Positions 39,478-47,145 of a stretch of DNA of 47,283 bases are shown one piece after another. Both the position numbers and the translations under genes were made by a program. The stretch is from BOG-1155 sp050012495. Its GTDB lineage: Bacteria; Desulfobacterota; Syntrophorhabdia; Syntrophorhabdales; WCHB1-27. Location of the stretch: positions 1 through 47,283 of the forward strand of contig JBEKHB010000029.1 of the NCBI GenBank assembly GCA_050012495.1. Direction: 5' to 3'. The notes under the pieces were generated by a model that was not told the DNA's origin, did not search any database, and saw only the letters and a program-made list of their open reading frames with translations. Numbering within the stretch: position 1 is the stretch's first letter; every line of letters starts with the position of its first letter.

Positions 39478-41849
39478 AAAAGCTCTACTATTGTCACACC
39501 CGAGTTTGCTTCGTCCTTTTTCACATCCTTTACGTAGCCCGCTTCCGAAAGATGCGTTCTGATCGCCTGCATCAGCCTCCCTGTGCCGATGCCGTGGAGT
39601 ATCTTCAGCCGGGGCGTGCCGTGCACGATTGCCCTGTCCACGAACCTGTCGACCTCAACGAGTGCATCTTCCACTCTGAGGCCCCGCACATTGATCTCGG
39701 GCACCGCGATATCGGTCACGTTCACCTGGATAGACCTTTCGTGAGGGGGAACGACCCGCGAGCGGGTGCCCGGCGAGCTTTGCTCGTGGAGGGGGCGCTG
39801 AGCCCCAGTAACTGCGCGCCCCTCATTCGCCGCGACCCCCCGGCTTACCCGCTCTACGTAATCCTTTCCTATGCGCATCCGCATATTGCCGATAACGATC
39901 TCCGCCATCCCCTTCTGTCCGTCCATATCGGCAACATAGCCCTCTTTTCCGATAGTCCTTACCCTGACATAGTCCCCGACCGCGATCTCGGCCTGCACCG
40001 CGGCAATCCGTCCGGGAACGACCCTCCGTCTCACCTCGGACACCTTTTCCCGGGCCTTAGCCAACGACTGCCGGTCCTTTGCGGCTAACCCTTTCCGTAT
40101 CTCGTCAAGCTCCGCCTCAAGGTCCGTCACCTGCCGCCGGCAGCGCTCTTCCGCTTCTTTCAGGTAGGCGTCTCTTTTCTCCTTGAGGACCTCCAGTCTC
40201 TGCCGCATTCCCTCTCTGTAAAGACCCGCCTTCTTCCGGTCGGCCTCCGCCGCCTTCTTCTCGTTTTCAAGGTCCCTGATAAGATCGTTGAGCACATACT
40301 CCTGCTTTCCCAGATAGGCGGAGCTTTTCTCCACGATCTCCCGGGGCATGCCGCACGTCTCGGCGACCTTGAGGGCGTTGCTCACGCCTGCCACACCATA
40401 GAGGAGCGTGTAAAGCGGCTTCATTGTGCGGGGGTCGAAATCGGTCGCCACGTTCAAGGCAAAGGGGCGGCTGGAACCGTACGCCTTGAGCAGATTGAGA
40501 TGGGTCGTCACCACGATCTTGCACCCCTTTTCGACAAAGGCGTCGATAGTACCCATGGCCAGGGCCGACGCCTCCTGCGGCTCGGTGCCGCCCCCGATCT
40601 CGTCGATCAGCACGAGCTCCCCGCCGGATGCGTGCTCGTACACATGCGTGATCGCCTCCACGTGGGCCGTGAAGGTCGAAAGCTCCATGGAAATATCCTG
40701 CTCGTCCCCCATTACCGCATAAATGCCGGGGAAAAGAGAGACCCTCGGGGTAGCCCTGGCCGGAATGAACATGCCCGTCGACGCCATGAGCAAGAGGAGA
40801 CCCGTTGTCTTCAACGCAACGGTCTTCCCGTCCGCATTTGGCCCGCTGATGATGGTCGCCCGCTTCTCTTCGCCGATAACGATATCGATGGGTACGGCCT
40901 TTTCCCCTTTGGAGAGCAGGATAAAAGGGTTGACAGCCCCTCGTATCTCGATCGACCCGCCCATCTCTATCCGGGGCCTTACGCAATTGAACGCGGAGGC
41001 GAAAAGGGCAAGACTTTGATGCAGGTCAAGGTCGGCGATGAGCGAAAAAGTCGTCTTCATCTCCGGCACATACCGGCGGACCCATCGGGTCAAATCCCGG
41101 AGTATCCTCTTTTCCTCTTCCTTTTCCTCATTCTCCAGCACGCTGATCGTGTTGTTGACTTCCATGACCTCGACAGGCTCTACGAAGGATGTTTTCAGGG
41201 AATGAGAGTAATCGTGGACAATGCCCTGAAAAAACTGATTGTAGTTAGGCTTGAGCGGTATCACATATCTGCCGTTGCGGACGGCAATATACGTATCCTG
41301 CACTACAGGCCGCACCTCATCCCTCTCCATTATCCGCTCGAGGGATCTCTTCGCCTTTTCCTTCAACTGGTAAAGGTCGGACCTGATCTTGGACAACTCG
41401 TAAGAGGCGCTGTCCTCAATGAATCCCTCCTCGTTTATGGTCTTCTTGATCCTGGCGCTCACTTCCGGCAGGCCCTTTATGCCCTCCATAACCGACTCGA
41501 TATAAGGGCTCTCTTTCACGGCTTTTTTGAGGAACGCCAAGACCCCCCTGCAGCTCGACAGGAACTGTGCGACAGCGAGGAAATCGGCTATCTCCAGGGT
41601 AAATTCCGGAAGCGACAGCCCGGCCGCCTGCTTCCTTATGTCGGGAATGTCACCCAAAGGGATCGGGCCGTACCACTTGATAATCTCAAGGGCGCCATCT
41701 ATCCGCTCCTGGCGCTCTTCGATCTCATGAAGTGTCGAAAGAGGTCTTAGATTACGCAGTTCTTCGCTGATAAAGCCGGTTGATGAATAACGTTGTACAA
41801 CTTCGAGGAGTTTGAGGTAGTCTACATACTCTAACGTCTTATCTGCCAT
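39474..41849 (-). CDS. mutS2: MutS2-family ATPase/endonuclease with Smr domain
   Basis: The 791-residue protein has a MutS-like core, an ATPase domain with Walker A SGPNADGKTVALKTTGLLL and Walker B LVLIDEIGGGTEPQEASAL, and a coiled coil. A basic segment and a C-terminal Smr domain follow (INVRGLRVEDALVEVDRFVD, ILHGIGTGRLMQAI). MutS2 proteins suppress recombination or split collided ribosomes. The Smr catalytic LDLR reads INVR here. Residues ~681-702 (VTGAQRPLHEQSSPGTRSRV) come from an in-frame twin-hairpin element in the linker before Smr. ATG 41849 is preferred over GTG 41861, which overlaps the yqeY stop. It lies inside the rpsU operon between yqeY and dnaG. Confidence 0.95.
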   Translation of the reverse strand: MADKTLEYVDYLKLLEVVQRYSSTGFISEELRNLRPLSTLHEIEERQERIDGALEIIKWYGPIPLGDIPDIRKQAAGLSLPEFTLEIADFLAVAQFLSSCRGVLAFLKKAVKESPYIESVMEGIKGLPEVSARIKKTINEEGFIEDSASYELSKIRSDLYQLKEKAKRSLERIMERDEVRPVVQDTYIAVRNGRYVIPLKPNYNQFFQGIVHDYSHSLKTSFVEPVEVMEVNNTISVLENEEKEEEKRILRDLTRWVRRYVPEMKTTFSLIADLDLHQSLALFASAFNCVRPRIEMGGSIEIRGAVNPFILLSKGEKAVPIDIVIGEEKRATIISGPNADGKTVALKTTGLLLLMASTGMFIPARATPRVSLFPGIYAVMGDEQDISMELSTFTAHVEAITHVYEHASGGELVLIDEIGGGTEPQEASALAMGTIDAFVEKGCKIVVTTHLNLLKAYGSSRPFALNVATDFDPRTMKPLYTLLYGVAGVSNALKVAETCGMPREIVEKSSAYLGKQEYVLNDLIRDLENEKKAAEADRKKAGLYREGMRQRLEVLKEKRDAYLKEAEERCRRQVTDLEAELDEIRKGLAAKDRQSLAKAREKVSEVRRRVVPGRIAAVQAEIAVGDYVRVRTIGKEGYVADMDGQKGMAEIVIGNMRMRIGKDYVERVSRGVAANEGRAVTGAQRPLHEQSSPGTRSRVVPPHERSIQVNVTDIAVPEINVRGLRVEDALVEVDRFVDRAIVHGTPRLKILHGIGTGRLMQAIRTHLSEAGYVKDVKKDEANSGVTIVELL
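39742..39808 (-). repeat. Twin-hairpin element inside mutS2, with a third hairpin
   Basis: The coding strand reads CTGGGGCTCAGCGCCCCCTC, CACGAGCAAAGCTCGCCGGG, then an extra perfect hairpin ACCCG-CTCG-CGGGT (39754-39767) before TTCCCCCTCAC. The first two hairpins match the topA copy in sequence and in reading frame. The third hairpin replaces or interrupts the CCGAGCCTCCCC tail seen in the other copies. Confidence 0.85.
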
Positions 41850-41857
41850 AAATGGCT

Positions 41858-42316
41858 TCACGACGGTCTTTGAGAAGACAGTCTATTTCTCACCATTTGA
41901 CTCAATACCTTTCCATCCACACGGGATGCAAGTTTTTCCATCAGGACTTTCATCACTCTACCCATGTCCTTCTGGTCCCTGGCCCCAAGCGTCTCTATGA
42001 CGTTGTCAACTTCTTGCGCCACCTCCTCTTCGCACATCTGGGCGGGCTCGAACTCCTTCAATATCTGAAGCTCGTTTTCTTCCTTCTCCACGAGGTCCTG
42101 CCGCTGACCTTTCTTGAAGCTCTCGATAGATTCGGCATGCTGCTTCATCATGGTCTTCACGACCCCGTAAAACTCCTCCTGCGTCAGCGGCTTCCTCTTC
42201 TCGACCTCTTTATAACCAAGGGCAGACAAAAGCATCCGCAGCACGGACACCCTGAGCGCATCCTTTTCTTTAAGCGCCCTTTTGAGACTTTCACTTATTT
42301 CGTCTTTGTAGGCCAT
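41858..42316 (-). CDS. yqeY: YqeY/GatB-like protein
   Basis: The 152-residue helical protein matches the YqeY family (similar to the tail domain of GatB): DEISESLKRALKEKDALRVS, VLRMLLSALGYKEVEKRK, ENELQILKEFEPAQMCEEEV, and GKVLSQMVRNRL at the end. The family is linked to tRNA-dependent amidation by similarity only; its function is unknown. It follows rpsU after four bases, an order common in many bacteria, and abuts mutS2. Confidence 0.92.
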   Translation of the reverse strand: MAYKDEISESLKRALKEKDALRVSVLRMLLSALGYKEVEKRKPLTQEEFYGVVKTMMKQHAESIESFKKGQRQDLVEKEENELQILKEFEPAQMCEEEVAQEVDNVIETLGARDQKDMGRVMKVLMEKLASRVDGKVLSQMVRNRLSSQRPS

Positions 42317-42320
42317 TCCC

Positions 42321-42530
42321 CTAGTAAAGACCCTTCTCCGTCATTCTTCTCAACTTCTTCAAGGCCCTTTTCTTTGCGGCAAGAATTTTTTTCTTTCTTT
42401 TGACGCTCGGCTTTTCGTAGTGTTCTCTTCTTTTGATCTCGGAAAGAATCCCGGTTCTTTCACACTGCTTTTTGAACCTTCTCAAGGCGCTTTCAAAAGA
42501 TTCTCCGTCTCTTATAATAACTGCCGTCAT
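42321..42530 (-). CDS. rpsU: 30S ribosomal protein S21
   Basis: The 69-residue basic protein begins MTAVIIRDGESFESALRRFK and continues with the lysine-rich PSVKRKKKILAAKKRALKKL of S21. It helps mRNA-rRNA base pairing during initiation. ATG 42530 is preceded by GGAGGGAGGGG. It is the first gene of the rpsU-yqeY-mutS2-dnaG-rpoD operon and has its own promoter at 42578-42607. Confidence 0.97.
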   Translation of the reverse strand: MTAVIIRDGESFESALRRFKKQCERTGILSEIKRREHYEKPSVKRKKKILAAKKRALKKLRRMTEKGLY

Positions 42531-42577
42531 GCATTGTTCCCCTCCCTCCGTCTTGTATTTTTGTATAAAAGTGGTAT

Positions 42578-42607
42578 AGTATGCTCCAAAAAGGCCCATA
42601 AAGTCAA
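42578..42607 (-). promoter_or_regulatory. Promoter of the rpsU operon
   Basis: TTGACT (42602-42607), an 18-base spacer and CATACT (42578-42583) are read on the minus strand. This leaves a leader of about 40 bases before rpsU. Confidence 0.5.
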
Positions 42608-42655
42608 TATAATTGTAGAATAGGCGGGCGGGCGCCTAGCTTTGTCATCCTCGGC

Positions 42656-42801
42656 TCGGCCGGGCTAATTTCGCGTCTAACTTTGTCGCCGGGGCGTGTC
42701 CGGGTCCTCACTTGCCACCCAGCCAAGGCAATGTGGAGGCTGGTTCTACCCGGCCCATGTATGCACCGGCCCGGACGCCGCCCCGGTTCACAATGCATCC
42801 T
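42656..42801 (+). repeat. Family D repeat, third diverged copy
   Basis: It shares CGGCCGGGCTAATTTCGCG at the left, a CGGGG..G.G..ATCCTCAC-like middle and CCGGACGCCGCCCCGG at the right with the two copies that flank vapBC. It lies between the rpsU promoter and an IS3-type transposase tail. Confidence 0.65.
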
Positions 42802-42880
42802 TCACCCCAGGCAGCGTGTTCCAGTAAACCTCATCCGGGGTCCTGTCGTCAAGCCCCTGGTGGCCGCAACTCAGGAATAC
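42788..42880 (-). pseudogene. C-terminal remnant of an IS3-family transposase (OrfB)
   Basis: The minus strand reads GHQGLDDRTPDEVYWNTLPG then VKDAL and stop. The HQGLDDRTPDEVYW block is the signature at the end of IS3-group DDE integrase-type transposases. Only about 28 codons remain, starting right after the thiM stop codon, so the rest has been deleted. It overlaps the end of the diverged family D repeat, suggesting that family D may be the non-coding end of that IS. Confidence 0.7.
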
Positions 42881-42883
42881 TCA

Positions 42884-43699
42884 TCAGCTCTGGATCCTGG
42901 CCCATGCCGCCAGCGTCTCTTCCCGCATCTCATAGAGGGTGTCCAGGAGCGCGATCTGGAAGCTGCCGGGCCCGGTCGTCCTGGCAGCGGCCTTTTCGCC
43001 GGCAAGCCCGAAATAGGCCAGACCTGCGGTAGCCGCATACAGCGGATCGGGATCAACAGTGAGGAATGCCCCAATAATGGCCGTAGCCGTACAACCCGTC
43101 CCCGTTACATGGCTCATCATCTCGTGCCCATTCATGACGCGGCAAGTCCGCTCACCGTCAGTGATCAGATCCACGGGGCCCGTGATGGCAAGGGTTGTCT
43201 TAAGTTCCCTTGCAAGGGCCACGGCCGTGTCTGTGGCCTGGTCCACCGTATGGACTGAGTCCACGCCCTTTGTGGCAGACTCCGGTTTCTCCGGGGATAG
43301 TGCCAGGATCTCCGAGGCATTCCCTCGAATCACCCGGACTGATATCTCTCCAATGAGCCTCTTGGCAGATTCGGTACGCAAGGAAGTGGCACCGGCGCCT
43401 ACGGGATCGAGGATCACGGGCACCGAAAGGGCGTTGGCCCGTTTCCCGGCCTTCACCATCGCTTCAATCCAGGGGGAACTCAAGGTCCCGATGTTGAGTA
43501 CCAGGGCCCCTGCGAAAGCAACCATCTCCTCCACCTCTTCGATGGCATGGGCCATTACGGGGGAAGCACCGCACGCGAGCAGCGCATTGGCTGTATAGTT
43601 CATGGCCACATAATTGGTGATGTTGTGAACGAGCGGTTTACGTTCACGTATCTGTCTCAGGTCCTCTGCGGCCCTCCGGGCCAAGGCCTCGTCAAACAT
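42884..43699 (-). CDS. thiM: Hydroxyethylthiazole kinase
   Basis: The 271-residue kinase phosphorylates the thiazole alcohol for thiamine salvage. Signatures are KPLVHNITNYVAMNYTANAL (21-40), GASPVMAHA, ALVLNIGTLSSPWIEAM, VILDPVGAGATSLRT and VTGTGCTATAIIGAFL. The length is normal. It follows thiL by 12 bases and is the last gene of thiE-thiL-thiM; an IS3 remnant abuts its end. Confidence 0.97.
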   Translation of the reverse strand: MFDEALARRAAEDLRQIRERKPLVHNITNYVAMNYTANALLACGASPVMAHAIEEVEEMVAFAGALVLNIGTLSSPWIEAMVKAGKRANALSVPVILDPVGAGATSLRTESAKRLIGEISVRVIRGNASEILALSPEKPESATKGVDSVHTVDQATDTAVALARELKTTLAITGPVDLITDGERTCRVMNGHEMMSHVTGTGCTATAIIGAFLTVDPDPLYAATAGLAYFGLAGEKAAARTTGPGSFQIALLDTLYEMREETLAAWARIQS

Positions 43700-43711
43700 G
43701 CTACACCTTCC

Positions 43712-44740
43712 TCATGTGCTTCCGAAATGATCCCAGCCTAAGGGCTTGACCGGACGAATTTCTCCGTCAGGGAGGACGAGGGCGATCCCATAACCGGGAG
43801 CCGTAATCCTCCCTACTTCTGTCAACAGGGCACCACAGCACTCTGCAGCTACAGAACGAAGAGAGTCTACATGCTCCGGGCGGCATGTGATTACCAGCTC
43901 GTAGTCATCGCTCTCGCCGAGAAAAAACGCGTGAGGGTCCCTGCCAAGCAGGAGGGCAGCTTCTCGAACACCTTTGCTGACAGGTATCTTCTCGCTGAGA
44001 ATCTCGGCCCCTACCCCACTCTCCTCGCAGATATGGCCCAGGTCCCCCAGGAATCCATCGCTCGTGTCTATCATGGCCGCGGCGTAACCGGTTTGGGCGA
44101 TGGCCTCACCGAGTTGCGCCCTGTGCGAGGGCGTATTGTAGATCTTCACCAGGGCATGGCGCAGTAACGCTGCGTCATCGGGCGAGTGAAGCAAAAGTTG
44201 CAGCCCGGCTGCCGCCTGACCCGGGTACCCGGTAACCAGTATGGCATCTCCCTCTCGTGCCCCCGAACGGCGCACGCCCTTACCCTCCTGCACTTCCCCT
44301 ATGAGGGTAATGTCGATGAACATACCGTTACCTGATCCGGTAAGGTTTCCGCCGATGATGGAGCCGCCGAAGGGGTTCAATTCCGCAAGAAATCCCCGGT
44401 ACATCTCCTCCACCTCCCGGACAAGCATCTCAGCTTTCAGCCCGAGGGAGATGAGGGCATAGAGGGGTTTCCCTCCCATGGCGCCAATGTCGCTGATGTT
44501 CAAGGTCATGGCGCGCCGCCCCAGATCAAAAGGGGTGATATATCTCGAAAGGTAGTGACGGTCCTCAACCATGCAGTCGCAGGTGACCAGAAGTTCATAT
44601 CCGGGGCGAGGGAGAAAGGAGGCTGTATCGTCACCGATCCCGAGGCTTACCCTCTCTGATTTGACGCCCTCTCTTTCGAGGAGATCCTTGATCCTCCGGA
44701 TGAGCCCGAACTCTCCGACGTCACCTATCTTTTCAGGCAT
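43712..44740 (-). CDS. thiL: Thiamine-monophosphate kinase
   Basis: The 342-residue ATP-dependent kinase converts thiamine phosphate to the active diphosphate. It shows GEFGLIRRIKDLL, LGIGDDTASFLP, VTCDCMVEDRHYLSRYITPF, RRAMTLNISDIGAMGGKPLY and IDTSDGFLGDLGHICEES. It overlaps thiE by 16 bases, so the three thi genes are read together. Confidence 0.97.
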   Translation of the reverse strand: MPEKIGDVGEFGLIRRIKDLLEREGVKSERVSLGIGDDTASFLPRPGYELLVTCDCMVEDRHYLSRYITPFDLGRRAMTLNISDIGAMGGKPLYALISLGLKAEMLVREVEEMYRGFLAELNPFGGSIIGGNLTGSGNGMFIDITLIGEVQEGKGVRRSGAREGDAILVTGYPGQAAAGLQLLLHSPDDAALLRHALVKIYNTPSHRAQLGEAIAQTGYAAAMIDTSDGFLGDLGHICEESGVGAEILSEKIPVSKGVREAALLLGRDPHAFFLGESDDYELVITCRPEHVDSLRSVAAECCGALLTEVGRITAPGYGIALVLPDGEIRPVKPLGWDHFGST

Positions 44741-45369
44741 GGCGCTTTAGCCTCCAGCAAGCCTCGAAGACATCTGGCTGCGTCCAGAGGGTCGCTCTGA
44801 CAGCAGACCGCAGAGATCACGGCAACACCGTAGGCTCCCGCCTCCATCACCAGAGGGATATTATCCGTGGTGATGCCACCGATGGCGATGATAGGAAGCG
44901 GGATCTCACTCACAATCTGCCCGAGAAGCCCAAGGCCGCTCGCAGGACCGGCGTCATTTTTGGATGCCGTAGCATAGACAGGGCCAAAACCTACATAGTC
45001 TGCCCCTTCCGCGAGGCACTTCCGGGCCTCCTCGAGGTTTCCGGCTGACCCGCCAATAACAGCCTCATCCCCCAGAAGCTTCCTGGCAAGGGGAATAGGG
45101 AAATCACTCTGCCCAAGATGAACGCCGTCCGCATGGGCTGCTATGGCCACATCCACACGATCGTTGACCAGGAAGGCGACGCCCGCTCTTCTGCACAGAC
45201 CCTGCATCTCTTCGGCCACACAGATCATTTCCCTTGTGCTCCCTTCCTTCTGGCGAAACTGGATGGTATCGGCACCGCCGGCAATGGCAAGCCCGGCAAG
45301 CTCCAGGTGAGAGTACCGGGTCTGAAGGATGGTGTCAGTTAGTACGTGAAGTTTTCCAATCTTCTTCAT
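44725..45369 (-). CDS. thiE: Thiamine-phosphate synthase
   Basis: The 214-residue TIM-barrel enzyme joins the pyrimidine and thiazole halves of thiamine. Signatures are TIQFRQKEGSTREM, FLVNDRVDVAIAAHADGVHL, GQSDFP, GADYVGFGPVYATASK and IIAIGGITTDNIPLVMEAGA. It is the first gene of the operon. No Shine-Dalgarno sequence stands out, and the upstream 405 bases hold no recognisable TPP riboswitch. Confidence 0.96.
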   Translation of the reverse strand: MKKIGKLHVLTDTILQTRYSHLELAGLAIAGGADTIQFRQKEGSTREMICVAEEMQGLCRRAGVAFLVNDRVDVAIAAHADGVHLGQSDFPIPLARKLLGDEAVIGGSAGNLEEARKCLAEGADYVGFGPVYATASKNDAGPASGLGLLGQIVSEIPLPIIAIGGITTDNIPLVMEAGAYGVAVISAVCCQSDPLDAARCLRGLLEAKAPCLKR

Positions 45370-45774
45370 GGTTTATTATGGGGATTTGCAGTTGATCGAC
45401 TAATCATACCAAATTCATGGCCCGGCCGTGGAAAAAAAAGCGCCTAAGTGCTGACACCATATGGCCTTTGTTTATTTTCGTATATTTTGCTGTATAGCTT
45501 TGCACCGAAGCCTCCAAAAACCTTCGTTGATTCCTACATTTTATAGCATAACATCAAATCGGAAATCGCGAAAGAGTTGCAGTAACTTCGCGGTCGGAAA
45601 GTTACCTTGCGGTTGTAACTCCTTCACTCACCCTGAAAACCGTTCTCAGCAAGGTCTCTTCGTCATGGATCGGGTTCGATAGAGCTGGAGAAGGGAATAT
45701 ATGGCAGGTAGGCTCTTGAGACGGTCCATGCACAACACACCCCGAACCGGGCATGCGTGGCGGCACGTGTATAG
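45370..45774. other. Intergenic region between purA and thiE, little identified
   Basis: No gene, repeat or TPP-riboswitch core was found on either strand. TATGAT near thiE (minus strand, about 45405) could be a -10 element, but no matching -35 is clear. A small frame at 45461-45682 has no ribosome site or recognisable features. Confidence 0.4.
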
Positions 45775-47067
45775 CTATCGCTGAAAAGGGTTCTGCAATA
45801 TAAGCGTGCTGTCTCGCCGCGGGCCTGTCGATATAATGCCCATGGGCACCCCTATCAACTCTTCAAGGCGCTTTATGTATCTTTTTGCGTTGTCGGGAAG
45901 GTCTTCAACAGAAGCCGCATGCCCTATCGGCTTCTTCCATCCGTCCATGCCCTCGTACACCGGCTCACAGACGCTTAAGTCTTTCATCCCCAGAGGTGGA
46001 TCGGCATATACCTTCCTTCCGATCCTGTATTTGACGCAGACGTTGATCGTATCGAACGCGTCCAGGACATCGAGCTTCATGAGGGCGATCGCTTTGACGC
46101 CATTCATGACCACGGCCCGTCTGACGATCACGGCATCGAACCAGCCGCATCTCCTCGGTCTGCCTGTGGTCGCTCCATATTCTCCGCCCTTCTCTCTCAT
46201 CAGCTCGCCTTCCGCACCCCGTAGCTCGGTGGGAAAAGGACCCTCCCCCACGCGCGTCGTATATGCCTTGCAGACGCCCTGGACATGATCGATCGCGTTT
46301 GGGGCCACCCCTGCCCCGCATGAGGCGTTGCCGGCCAGTGTGTTCGATGAGGTCACGAAGGGATAGGTCCCATGGTCGATATCAAGATGGGCACCCTGAG
46401 CGCCTTCGAAAAGCAGCGATTTGCCCTCCTCCATGCTCTTATGGAGAAACTGCACATTGTCCCCCGCATACCTTTTAAGCAGGTCCCGATACGCATCGTA
46501 CTCTTTAATCACGTCCCGCAGCTTGAACGGCTCGGCCTTGTAATATCGTTGAATGAGGAAATTTTTGAGCTTGAGGTTCTCCCTCACTCGCTCCCTGAAC
46601 ACCCTCTTGTCAAGGAGATCGATGACGCGTATCCCCATCCTCGAAGCCCGATCCTCGTAAGCCGGTCCTATGCCCCTTCCGGTCGTGCCCAACTTCTGCT
46701 TCTTTTCACCCTCCCTCAACATGTCGAGCTTCTTATGATACGGCATGATCAGGTGGCTGCGAGCGCTGATCAGCAGCCTGCTGTCGTCCACCACGTGCCC
46801 GGCGGCCTTCAGGCCGTTGATCTCCTCCTCAAGCGTCGCCGGATCGAGCACCACGCCGTTGCCTATCACGCAGCACGTGTTCTTGCGCAGTATGCCCGAA
46901 GGCATGAGGTGAAGCACTATTCTTTCCTCGCCTACGACGATGGTGTGACCGGCGTTGGCCCCGCCCTGATACCGGACGACTACATCGGCAAATTCGCTCA
47001 GTATGTCAATGATCTTCCCTTTGCCCTCGTCGCCCCACTGGAGACCTACGGCCACTACATTCGACAT
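45775..47067 (-). CDS. purA: Adenylosuccinate synthetase
   Basis: The 430-residue GTP-dependent enzyme joins IMP and aspartate on the way to AMP. The P-loop GLQWGDEGKGKIID (8-21) and RYQGGANAGHTIV (33-45) mark the N-terminus. TTGRGIGPAYEDRASR, LFEGAQGAHLDIDHGTYPFV, TRVGEGPFPTEL and TTGRPRRCGWFDAV follow. Length is usual. GGAAGGGGG precedes the ATG. It has its own good promoter at 47117-47145. Confidence 0.97.
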   Translation of the reverse strand: MSNVVAVGLQWGDEGKGKIIDILSEFADVVVRYQGGANAGHTIVVGEERIVLHLMPSGILRKNTCCVIGNGVVLDPATLEEEINGLKAAGHVVDDSRLLISARSHLIMPYHKKLDMLREGEKKQKLGTTGRGIGPAYEDRASRMGIRVIDLLDKRVFRERVRENLKLKNFLIQRYYKAEPFKLRDVIKEYDAYRDLLKRYAGDNVQFLHKSMEEGKSLLFEGAQGAHLDIDHGTYPFVTSSNTLAGNASCGAGVAPNAIDHVQGVCKAYTTRVGEGPFPTELRGAEGELMREKGGEYGATTGRPRRCGWFDAVIVRRAVVMNGVKAIALMKLDVLDAFDTINVCVKYRIGRKVYADPPLGMKDLSVCEPVYEGMDGWKKPIGHAASVEDLPDNAKRYIKRLEELIGVPMGIISTGPRRDSTLILQNPFQR

Positions 47068-47116
47068 AAACTGGTTCCCCCTTCCCGAACGGAAAAACGC
47101 TTAACTGCGCGGCATT

Positions 47117-47145
47117 ATCATAATGCTTTTTCTCAGAGAGGTCAA
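47117..47145 (-). promoter_or_regulatory. Promoter of purA
   Basis: TTGACC (47140-47145), a 17-base spacer and TATGAT (47117-47122) are read on the minus strand. Transcription would start near 47110 and give a ~43-base leader with a Shine-Dalgarno sequence. The remaining bases to the window end show nothing further. Confidence 0.7.

Noticed and set aside
40500..41750. Plus-strand open frame opposite mutS2
   Set aside because: It mirrors the mutS2 coding frame and has no domain or ribosome site; likewise the frames at 33676-34632 (opposite the HD-GYP gene) and 10128-11204 (opposite the protease gene).
45560..45690. TPP riboswitch upstream of thiE
   Set aside because: CTGAGAA occurs on the minus strand, but the other conserved elements and spacing are missing, and it lies about 300 bases from thiE.
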